DNA of 64,000 nucleotides from Pseudomonas fluorescens (GTDB lineage Bacteria; Pseudomonadota; Gammaproteobacteria; Pseudomonadales; Pseudomonadaceae): NCBI RefSeq assembly GCF_900215245.1, contig NZ_LT907842.1, positions 5,332,001 to 5,396,000 of the forward strand, read 5' to 3'. Shown piece by piece: positions 9,132 to 17,300 of this stretch (position 1 is its first letter; each line of letters starts with the position of its first letter). The notes under the pieces were generated by a model. It saw only the letters and a program-made list of their open reading frames with translations, ran no database searches and was not told where the DNA came from. The position numbers and the translations under genes were made by a program.

Positions 9132-10082
9132 TCACACCACTTCCAGGTAGGAGCTATGAATTGCCCGGGCCAGTTCGCGTACGGTGTCGATGAAGTCGGT
9201 GAGCCGACTGTGCAGGCCGTCCTCCAGAATCTCATCGATCCCGGTATAGCGCAGGCGCGCCTCAAACTCGGCCGCCAGGCGCTGCGCCGTGCGCCCATAA
9301 CTGCCGGGCAAGTCCGCCAGGATGTGGCTCAACTCCTCGATACAGGCGTGCAACGAACGCGGTACGTCGCTGCGCAACAGCAGCAACTCGGACACCGAGC
9401 GCGCGTTCAACGCGTTGGGGTACAGTTCGGTATACGCCTCGAATGACGACAAGGCCCGCAGCAGGGCGCTCCACTGGTAATACCCGCGTGCCGACAGGTC
9501 GCTGACTTCTTCCGACTCCTCACCAAACATCTCGTAGCGCGCATCCAGCAGGCGCAGGGTGTTGTCCGCGCGCTCGACAAACGTGCCCAGGCGAATAAAC
9601 CGGTAAGCGTCGTTGCGCATGATGGTGCCCGAGGTTGCCCCGCGGAACAGGTGCGAACGCTGCTTGACCCAGTCACAGAAGTGGCTGATGCCATGCCGGG
9701 CCAGGCCACCGGCGGCGATGCTGCGCATTTCCAGCCAGGTGGCGTTGAGATTTTCCCACATGTCGGCGGTGATCCGCCCGCGTACCGCGTGGGCATTGCC
9801 CCGCGCGGCGCGCAGGCAGTTGTAGATGCTGGCGGGGTTTTCTTCGTCGAGGGCGAAGAAGTGCAGCATGCGCATCGCGTCCAGTTGTTTGTGACGCTCA
9901 AGGTAACTGTCCAGGGTGCCGCTGCTGAGCAACGACATGGCCAGTTCATCCAGCCCATCACTGCGCCCGGCCTGGGGCATCAATGACAGCGAATAACTGA
10001 CTTCGAGCATGCGCGCCAGGTTTTCTGCGCGCTCCAGGTAACGGGACATCCAGTACAGATCTGCGGCGGTTCTACTCAACAT
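9132..10082 (-). CDS. alpha-E domain protein (DUF403)
   Basis: 316 residues, largely helical, beginning MLSRTAADLYWMSRYLERAENLARML, the characteristic start of the alpha-E (DUF403) family. It lies 2 nt after the stop of the ATP-grasp gene upstream, so the two are co-translated. Across bacteria this pair usually travels with a transglutaminase-like protein and is thought to take part in making a peptide-type product; no transglutaminase is present here. The biochemical role is unknown. Confidence 0.88.
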   Translation of the reverse strand: MLSRTAADLYWMSRYLERAENLARMLEVSYSLSLMPQAGRSDGLDELAMSLLSSGTLDSYLERHKQLDAMRMLHFFALDEENPASIYNCLRAARGNAHAVRGRITADMWENLNATWLEMRSIAAGGLARHGISHFCDWVKQRSHLFRGATSGTIMRNDAYRFIRLGTFVERADNTLRLLDARYEMFGEESEEVSDLSARGYYQWSALLRALSSFEAYTELYPNALNARSVSELLLLRSDVPRSLHACIEELSHILADLPGSYGRTAQRLAAEFEARLRYTGIDEILEDGLHSRLTDFIDTVRELARAIHSSYLEVV

Positions 10083-10084
10083 AC

Positions 10085-11494
10085 TCAGCCCTCCACCACC
10101 CAGGTGTCCTTGGTTCCGCCGCCTTGCGACGAGTTGACGATCAACGAGCCTTCCTTCAACGCCACGCGGGTCAGGCCGCCGGGCACCAGGCGGGTCTCTT
10201 TGCCCGAGAGCACAAACGGGCGCAGGTCGATATGCCGTGGCGCGATGCCGTTTTCGACAAAGGTGGGGCAGGTGGACAGGCTCAGCGTCGGTTGAGCGAT
10301 GTACGCGTGAGGGCGCGCCTTGATGCGTTGGCGGAAGTCTTCGATTTCGGCGGCGCTGGAGGCCGGGCCGACCAGCATGCCGTAGCCGCCGGAGCCCTGG
10401 GTTTCCTTGACCACCAGTTCGGGCAAATGGGCCAGCACATGGGACAGCTCATCGGGTTTGCGGCACTGGAAGGTCGGCACGTTTTGCAGGATGGGTTCTT
10501 CATCCAGATAGAAACGGATCATTTCCGGCACATAGGGGTAGATCGACTTGTCATCGGCCACGCCGGTGCCAATTGCATTGGCCAGCACCACATTGCCGGC
10601 GCAGTACGCCGCCACTAGGCCCGGTACGCCAAGCATGGAATCGGGGTTGAAGGCCTGCGGATCAAGGAACGCGTCATCGATGCGGCGGTAGATCACGTCC
10701 ACCGCCTTGGGGCCGTCGGTGGTGCGCATGAACACCTTGAGGTCGTGCACGAACAGGTCGGCACCTTCCACCAGCTCCACGCCCATTTCCCGGGCGAGGA
10801 ACGCGTGCTCGAAGAACGCGCTGTTGAAGCGCCCCGGGGTCAGCACCACCACGTTGGGGTTGTCCAGGCGGCTGGCGCTTTTCAGGGTTTTGAGCAGCAG
10901 GTTGGGGTAGTGGTCCACCGGCGCGATACGCTGTTTGGCGAACACTTCGGGGAACAGGCGCATCATCATCTTGCGGTCTTCGAGCATGTAGCTCACGCCG
11001 CTGGGGGTGCGCAGGTTGTCTTCGAGGACGTAATAGGTGCCGTCGCCATCGCGTACCAGGTCCACCCCGGAGATATGCGAATAAATGTCGCGGTGCAGGT
11101 CCAGGCCGACCATCGCCTGCTGATAACCCTCGTTGCCCAGCACCTGATCCGCCGGAATGATCCCGGCCTTGATGATGCGCTGGTCGTGGTAGATGTCGGC
11201 GAGGAACATGTTCAGCGCATTGACCCGCTGGATACAGCCGCGTTCGATCACGCTCCACTCGCTGGCAGGAATGCTGCGGGGGATGATGTCGAACGGGATC
11301 AGGCGCTCGGTGTCTTGCTCGTCGCCGTAGAGGGTGAAGGTGATTCCGGCCCGGTGGAACAGCAAATCCGCTTCGCGGCGGCGCTGGGCCAGCAGTTCCG
11401 GCGGCGTGTTGGCCAGCCAGCGGGAGAATTCCTGATAGTGCGCACGGCAAGCGCCTTGTGCGTCATTCATTTCATCAAAGAAAGATCGAGCCAT
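10085..11494 (-). CDS. circularly permuted ATP-grasp family protein (DUF404/DUF407)
   Basis: 469 residues. The recognisable family landmarks are FDEMND at the N-terminus, IPFDIIPRSIPASEW, LEDNLRTPSGVSYMLEDR, VVKETQGSGGYGMLVGP (nucleotide-binding loop) and LSTCPTFV...HIDLRPF near the end. Members probably ligate an amine to a carboxylate using ATP. It is the first gene of a two-gene operon with the alpha-E protein. The upstream region is long and shared with no divergent neighbour closer than 11912. Confidence 0.88.
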   Translation of the reverse strand: MARSFFDEMNDAQGACRAHYQEFSRWLANTPPELLAQRRREADLLFHRAGITFTLYGDEQDTERLIPFDIIPRSIPASEWSVIERGCIQRVNALNMFLADIYHDQRIIKAGIIPADQVLGNEGYQQAMVGLDLHRDIYSHISGVDLVRDGDGTYYVLEDNLRTPSGVSYMLEDRKMMMRLFPEVFAKQRIAPVDHYPNLLLKTLKSASRLDNPNVVVLTPGRFNSAFFEHAFLAREMGVELVEGADLFVHDLKVFMRTTDGPKAVDVIYRRIDDAFLDPQAFNPDSMLGVPGLVAAYCAGNVVLANAIGTGVADDKSIYPYVPEMIRFYLDEEPILQNVPTFQCRKPDELSHVLAHLPELVVKETQGSGGYGMLVGPASSAAEIEDFRQRIKARPHAYIAQPTLSLSTCPTFVENGIAPRHIDLRPFVLSGKETRLVPGGLTRVALKEGSLIVNSSQGGGTKDTWVVEG

Positions 11495-11911
11495 TCCAGT
11501 ACCTTGTCAGTGCCGAGGGTTGCGCGGGGGGCACTGCCGCTTTGAAAAACGCATAGTTTTATGAGCCTGTGGCTGAGGGTGCCAACAAGCCTGGTCCTTA
11601 CTTTCTTATGGGGTCGGCTCTGGGTCGGGGGGTAACGAATGCTCCTGTATCCGGGCAGATGAATGGTTTAAGCAATGCCTGTGCCGAAACCCGTCATTAA
11701 CAGACCAATGACCCGCTGGCGAGCGAGTCAACGCACGCCCGGCTGAGCAATGGGCCGAAAAAAGCCCGAGGGCTGCGCGCGCCAGCACCCGCCCGCCTCA
11801 TGCGATGACCACAACAGTGCGGCGCGTGTTTCACGATGGTGCATGAACAAACTTGAACTTCACTCAGCCCCGATTCTTCTAACAAGGCTTGTCACCTTGT
11901 GGAGCATCGTC
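11495..11911. other. 417-nt gene-poor stretch
   Basis: This lies between the minus-strand ATP-grasp gene and the plus-strand membrane-protein gene, so it should hold two divergent promoters. I see a weak hairpin (GGGC...GCCC around 11752-11769) and ACAAGG-N7-CCTTGT at 11882-11900 just before the GTG start, but no convincing promoter, operator or RNA gene. An in-frame coding extension from 11750 is possible but lacks a good ribosome site. Confidence 0.5.
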
Positions 11912-12457
11912 GTGCCCAGAATCATCTCTCCAAACACGCCAGAAGCGTCGCTGGACGAACACAGTGAACACAACGCCAAGATTTTCGGTTCACCCAAGGA
12001 CCGTCTTGACTTCTACCGCCGCGAAATTCAGTACGAAACCACCATTCTGGCCAACCGCACTGACGCCTATCTCAGCGCGCAGTCGTTCCTGGTCATCGCC
12101 TTCGTCTCCGGCATGGGCAACTTGAACCCGGAGTGGGGCAAGCTGTTTACCCTGGTGGTCCCGGTGTTCCTGGTCATGCTCGGTGTGCTCAGCTCGCTGA
12201 ATGCCTGGCCGGGCATTCGCGCGGCGTATGAAATCATTGACCACTGGCACTACAAGCAGAGTGAACTGCTGCGCAGCGAGCCGGTGATGGGCATGGCCTA
12301 TGACGATTCGCCGCTGTTCTGTGAGACCGAGTCGTCCCACAAGGGCTATCGCAAGTCGCTGCTGTTCTCCATGCGCGCGCCGTGGCTGTTTATGGTGTTT
12401 TGGGTATTGCTCGGCGCGTATGCGTTTTACATCCAGGTCGATAACCCGATCTCTTGA
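11912..12457 (+). CDS. small integral membrane protein of unknown function
   Basis: 181 residues from the GTG at 11912, chosen for a GGAG site 7 nt upstream; an alternative ATG at 11843 has no such site. A soluble N-terminal part (KDRLDFYRREIQYETTILANRTDAYL) is followed by three hydrophobic helices (SFLVIAFVSGMG, LFTLVVPVFLVMLGVLSSL, APWLFMVFWVLLGAYAFYIQV) with a cytosol-facing loop between the second and third. The layout is somewhat like the RipA family of small bacterial membrane proteins, but I am not sure of it. A short hairpin (CGCCG-N7-CGGCG, 12462-12478) follows the stop. Confidence 0.7.
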   Translation: MPRIISPNTPEASLDEHSEHNAKIFGSPKDRLDFYRREIQYETTILANRTDAYLSAQSFLVIAFVSGMGNLNPEWGKLFTLVVPVFLVMLGVLSSLNAWPGIRAAYEIIDHWHYKQSELLRSEPVMGMAYDDSPLFCETESSHKGYRKSLLFSMRAPWLFMVFWVLLGAYAFYIQVDNPIS

Positions 12458-12543
12458 GCATCGCCGGTTAAATCGGCGGAACTTCAGCGTCCTGCGCGAG
12501 ACCTTACCTGTATACAGGCGGTGTTTTTCAAGAGAGGTGACCT

Positions 12544-12756
12544 ATGAGCACAAGCAACGATCCCCAAGTCAGCAACCGTAACGATCCGGCAATCGACGGC
12601 GGTGAGCCCGCACCCGGCACGGCGGCTGACGCGCCGAAAGATCCGAAGCCTGCCAGCGACCCCAAGGCCAAGGAAAACGACTACAGTCCAGACTTCAAGC
12701 CCGAGCGCGAGCCCAAGCCTGAAACTGACGCTGATATCGACACCCAAGGCGGTTAG
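12544..12756 (+). CDS. small disordered Pro/Lys/Asp-rich protein
   Basis: 70 residues, no hydrophobic segment, made almost entirely of Asp, Glu, Lys, Pro, Ala, Asn and Ser (for example APKDPKPASDPKAKEND), so predicted to be intrinsically disordered. AGAGAGGTGA lies just upstream of the ATG. The next small gene starts 12 nt after its stop with its own AGGAGA site, so the two look like one small operon. Function unknown; similar short charged proteins are common in Pseudomonas. Confidence 0.7.
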   Translation: MSTSNDPQVSNRNDPAIDGGEPAPGTAADAPKDPKPASDPKAKENDYSPDFKPEREPKPETDADIDTQGG

Positions 12757-12767
12757 AGGAGACAGTC

Positions 12768-12929
12768 ATGTCACACGCACTGGACGACGATGAAGACCTT
12801 GACGATGAAGAACTCAATGACCCGGGCAACGAAGACCCGGGTTCATTGATGGATGATGCAGAAGTGCCGCTCAATGACCTGGACGATGCGGCGGATGTGG
12901 GCAACACCGAAACCGAACATCTTGGCTGA
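12768..12929 (+). CDS. 53-residue extremely acidic protein
   Basis: Start ATG at 12768 preceded by AGGAGACAGTC; stop TGA at 12927-12929. By my count 21 of 53 residues are Asp or Glu and there is no Lys or Arg, so it should be very acidic and disordered. The run DDDEDLDDEEL near the start and DDAEVPLNDLDDAADV later look like repeated acidic patches. It follows the charged 70-residue protein in the same likely transcript. Function unknown; mimicry of nucleic acid or a cation-binding role are guesses only. Confidence 0.65.
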   Translation: MSHALDDDEDLDDEELNDPGNEDPGSLMDDAEVPLNDLDDAADVGNTETEHLG

Positions 12930-12937
12930 GCGGTTGC

Positions 12938-14287
12938 CTATTCAGTGTGCACCTTGGCTCGTCGTTCATACCACGCCAGCATCGGCTGCGTGCTCAACCC
13001 ATGAACGACGATGCTCAAGGCTATTACCGACACTGTAAGGTTCACCGCTACCGCGCTGTTGGTGCCGCCCAGCCCATGATTGAGCGCGTAGAACAGGTAG
13101 TAAATGCTGCCGATCCCGCGAATGCCGAACCAGCCGATCAAACCGCGTTGTCGGTAATCAATCAAACGGCCCCAAGGCATCGCCAGCACGCTCACGGGTC
13201 GAATCACGCAGAACAATAGCGCGGCCACCGGCAGTGCGCGCCAATCCCAGTGACTGATCAGCACAATGCCCAACACCGTCACCAGAAACACCTCCATCGA
13301 ACGCTCCACCAGGCTGCCGAACGAGAGCATGTCGCCCATCATCACGCCAGCGGCGATCTGCGTATCCGCCAGTTCGCTGACATCGCCTTGCAGGGCGCGC
13401 TCAGGCGCCACCTCCAGGTGGCCCACCACCGGCAGTGCCAGATGTTCCGATGGGGTCACCGAGTGGCCCGTGGACCTGAACTCCGCTTGGCGCAAGCCCA
13501 GCCCGGCGGCGAATACCGACAGAAAGCCATAGCCGCCCACCGCCTCAGCGGCCACATAGGCCAGCGCAATCAACGCCAGGGTCAGGTAGTCGTTCGGGGA
13601 CAGCGTGCTGTCTTCATTGCTGATGCGCATCCATAGCGTCACGCGACCGATGCCACGGCCCATCCAGTAGCCGATCAACAGCCCGGCCGGCACCGCCCAC
13701 AGCAGGTTTTTCAGCACCCAGCCACCGAACCAGTCACCGTCAAACCCGGCGTGCTGCATGAACAGCAGGGCAAAGATCACGAAGGGAAAGGCGGTGCCAT
13801 CGTTCAAGCCGGCTTCGCCGGACAGGCCAAAGCGCAGTGCGTCATAGTCCTGCGCATTGTTGACCTGGACCAACCCCGCCAACACCGGGTCGGTCGGCGC
13901 GAGTATCGCACCCACCAACAACGAGACGCCCCAGGACAACGCGAACACGTAATGCAGTGCCAGGCACACCCCGAGGATGGTCAACAGCATCACCGGGCCC
14001 GCCATACCAAACGCGATCCGCCATGTGCGATGCCTGAGAGGCAGGCGCAGTTTCAAACCGCTGACGAACAAGGAAAACAACACCGCCACTTCGGTCAGGT
14101 GTTCCATCCAGCGCGCCGAGTTTTTGATATCCAGGTGCAACAGGTCCACACCCAGCGGGCCGATGGCTACGCCCAGCAACAGGCACACCGCTGAGGTGGT
14201 CACCGGCATCCAGCGCAAATAGGAAGAGGTGAGGGCGAGCGTGAGCAACACAGTGCCCAGTACGGCCATCCACAGAATAAAAGTCAT
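12938..14287 (-). CDS. CPA1/NhaP-type cation:proton antiporter
   Basis: 449 residues, about 12 predicted transmembrane helices and only a short tail. The family core is visible: GAILAPTDPVLAGLVQ, then LSGEAGLNDGTAFPFV with the Asn-Asp ion-binding pair, and the later IRGIGSIYYLFYALNH. It exchanges Na+ or K+ for H+ across the inner membrane for pH and salt homeostasis. It converges with the two tiny charged genes, with 8 nt between the stops. A hairpin at 14304-14333 lies just upstream of its start. Confidence 0.9.
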   Translation of the reverse strand: MTFILWMAVLGTVLLTLALTSSYLRWMPVTTSAVCLLLGVAIGPLGVDLLHLDIKNSARWMEHLTEVAVLFSLFVSGLKLRLPLRHRTWRIAFGMAGPVMLLTILGVCLALHYVFALSWGVSLLVGAILAPTDPVLAGLVQVNNAQDYDALRFGLSGEAGLNDGTAFPFVIFALLFMQHAGFDGDWFGGWVLKNLLWAVPAGLLIGYWMGRGIGRVTLWMRISNEDSTLSPNDYLTLALIALAYVAAEAVGGYGFLSVFAAGLGLRQAEFRSTGHSVTPSEHLALPVVGHLEVAPERALQGDVSELADTQIAAGVMMGDMLSFGSLVERSMEVFLVTVLGIVLISHWDWRALPVAALLFCVIRPVSVLAMPWGRLIDYRQRGLIGWFGIRGIGSIYYLFYALNHGLGGTNSAVAVNLTVSVIALSIVVHGLSTQPMLAWYERRAKVHTE

Positions 14288-14303
14288 CGAGCGTGCACCA
14301 GGC

Positions 14304-14333
14304 CGTGGTTTATCTCCGTTGGAGGACCACGGC
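14304..14333. terminator. hairpin between toxin-like gene and antiporter gene
   Basis: CCGTGGT at 14304-14310 pairs with ACCACGG at 14327-14333, with an inner CTCC/GGAG pair. It lies just downstream of the minus-strand toxin stop and upstream of the antiporter start. With no T-run it is a weak terminator candidate or a leader structure for the antiporter mRNA. Confidence 0.4.
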
Positions 14334-14358
14334 GCGGTGCAGGTTCAATCGGGTTCGA

Positions 14359-17300
14359 TCACTTATCGGCCCAGGAATGATTAGCGCCAACTTTGACTCT
14401 GAACTTTAAGTTAAGCGGGAAGTAATGCTCTTTGGTCTTCAGTAACTGATAGCGCAGTGTGATTGGCGGCACAAGGCCCTGACGCGTATACGCCTCTCTC
14501 ATGCTGTGTTCAATGTTGACGATCGGACCCTGCGAGACGAGTTGTCCATCGATGCGCTTTGCTTCTTTGGCGAGGCCATCCAAACCCAGGTCGTACATGT
14601 CGGGTCTTTTCGTTCTAAGGATGTCATTAAACAGGTTCGGCCCCACGGTATCGAATATGTTCGCCTCATACTCTGTGAACTCCGGGGTGTATTGGACAGC
14701 GCCATCCGGGCCTCGAGTGGCCGTTGGCCGATGGGCGGCAAAGTAGGCTTTGTTAGCCTCAAACCGTTTAGCCATCTCCTTGATCACCTCGTCAAGCACT
14801 GGGTTGGCGGGGCGAGTAGCAAAGTTGCTGGTGTTATAAAAGGATTTATAGTCAGTCACGTGGTGCGTCACTGACGCACCGAGCAGCACGTCGTCGGCGC
14901 CCGCAGTTACAGCGGCGGCATCGACGTTGGATTGGATAAGATCATCGGTATCCAGGTAAAAACCACCGTGCTTATTCATGATTGGGTAGCGGGCTACATC
15001 CGAAGCTGCAGCCAGATTTTGTCCTTGCCCGCGTCGGAAGTAGCTGTACATTTCGCCGTTCATGAGCTGCTTGAATGCGGCATCTTCATTCAGGTTGAGC
15101 ACCGTCACGCCAGGCACTTTATCCTTGAGTGTGCTTTTTATCTGTTCAAACACAGCCGGGCTGTCGGCGTCCACGTGCAGGACTGATTTATACGCGGGGG
15201 CGCGGGTGGCGTTTTTGGCGATGTTATCGATCAGGTTGTCTGGCAGCTCCTGGCCTGCCCAAAAATAGTTCAGGGTCTTGGGCACGGGCGCCAACTGTGT
15301 TGGAATTCTGGGAATCGAGGAAACCTCAACAAAGTGATAGTGGTGGGCGCTGACTTTTTTAGCCTTTTTGTATTCCTCAAGTGTTCCCCCTTGCCATTTG
15401 CCGTTGCCACTTCGCCAGAAATACTGCGGAGCGTGTTCGTCGGTACTTCTCCATGCGCCGGCCACGCTGTCGAAGGCAACGTCCTGATCGACGCCTTTGT
15501 AGTTGATCCTGAATGGACTGCCTGAGGTTTCCACACGCTTGATATCATCCATCGGCACGACGTAGGTGCTATTCCCTAACCTGAAAGGCGTCGGTGGAGC
15601 CCCCGCACCGCCCAACAGACGTTCGGCACGGGAGGAGGGTGCCCACCCGGACGAACCCAGGTCGGTGACAGGTATATCGGGGCTCGTGCCTTTCGGATGG
15701 CAGATGACGCGCTGGCCGTCCTTTACCTGCGACTCAAACAGCCTGCCATCAACCTTCACATATTCCTTTCGACTGCGGCCCACAAACACGTTGTTCTGCA
15801 AGCCTTTGGGCGATAGTTCATCGGTCGCGATGTAGCGGCTTTCATAGCCGTGTAGATCGTCCAGTGAGCGAACTTCTCCACTGGCCGCAATGCGGTTGGG
15901 GTTAAAGTCTTTCAGGGGCGGGCCAATGGCACGTTTCTTTACCGTATCGTATTCGTGCCAATTGCCCTGAAACATAACCGCCTGGCGCTCGACTGTTTCT
16001 TGCCCCACCTTGACCGTGCCGGTTGCCGCCAGGCCGTGCTGTTCGCTTGCAGTCTGGATTGCGTCGTCACTGGCGATTGCGCGCAAACTGTTCGCGTCGC
16101 CCGGCTTGGGTAGATCCGGAACGAAGTTCTCCAGTGGTTTGCCGTAGGCGTGTTTGGTGTGCGGATCCAAGGCGTACCACTGATGGGTTGCCTCATCGAA
16201 CTTAGCCAGGGCCTTGCTGCTGCGCGTGCTGTTGAGCGCCCTGAATGTTCCTTCCGCGATATCGGCCTTTTTTGCCAATTCCAACAGGTTGAGACTGCGG
16301 TACGAACCGCGCAGGTAATTGACCCCTTTATGGGCCTTGCCGGCGACAAACTTTACGCCCCTGGCGGCCCCCAGCGCGAGGTCATCAATACCGCCCAACG
16401 GGTTCAGCGCACCAATCGTCGCGCGCCCTAGAATCTTTAGCACCTGGGCCGCTTTTGATAACGCGGAAGCACCCGCCAAGGCGCCTTTTGCGGCCTTGGC
16501 AGCGGTACCCACACCGACCAGAAAACCAAAAATATCGAACGCCAGGTCGACCGCACCGTCAGCCGTCTTGCCCTCGCTGAAATTCTTGATCGCGGACCTG
16601 AACGGGATCAGGCCCAGAATAGCCTCGCCGATGGCCTCGTACGTCGCGTGTTCCGTCTGATAGGTCGTGGTGCCCCTGGCATAGGCGCCCACCGCAGGCA
16701 GTTCCATGTCCATGATCATTGCGTCGACCAGGTACTGGGTTCTGGCACTCGCAACGCTCTTCGGCGCACCACTGCCAGCCTGGCTTTCATCGGTGATTCC
16801 AGCGGGGTACTGACCTTCGGGTTTTATCCTGTCGTATCGTTTACCTCGCGCAGGATACCAACCCTCGGTCCGCCGGTTTTCTTTATAGACCTTGCCCGGT
16901 CGCCGGGTGACAGTGCCCTGCAGTCGGTCGATCGCATACGTCATGACGCTGACTCGGCCGTTGACGGTGCGCCGGGTCTCGACCAGCAGCACGCCGGCTT
17001 CAGTACGCAGGGGTTGATCGGGGCTGTCGTAGTCAATTTCTCTGCGCACGGCGATTTCGCCAAACTCCAGATTCTGGCGATCTTCCAGCGGCAGTTTGGA
17101 AATCAATAGTTTGAGTTGCGCGCCGGTGATCTTTTTGACCGCGTCAGCGTAATTGCGAAAGTCCTCATTGAACTGCTTGATTGGATCCGGCAAGGGTTTG
17201 AGCCTTGGCAGCACGTCGTTGATATCTATCTGGTCGGATGATGAAACCCAGACCCCAGGCTTTCCGGTATCGGAATCGGGCGGCGGCGACCTGAGCGCTC

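Noticed and set aside
11750..11911. Longer N-terminus for the small membrane protein
   Set aside because: The extension lacks a ribosome site and is Arg/Cys/His-rich, unlike the rest; the GTG at 11912 with GGAG is preferred.
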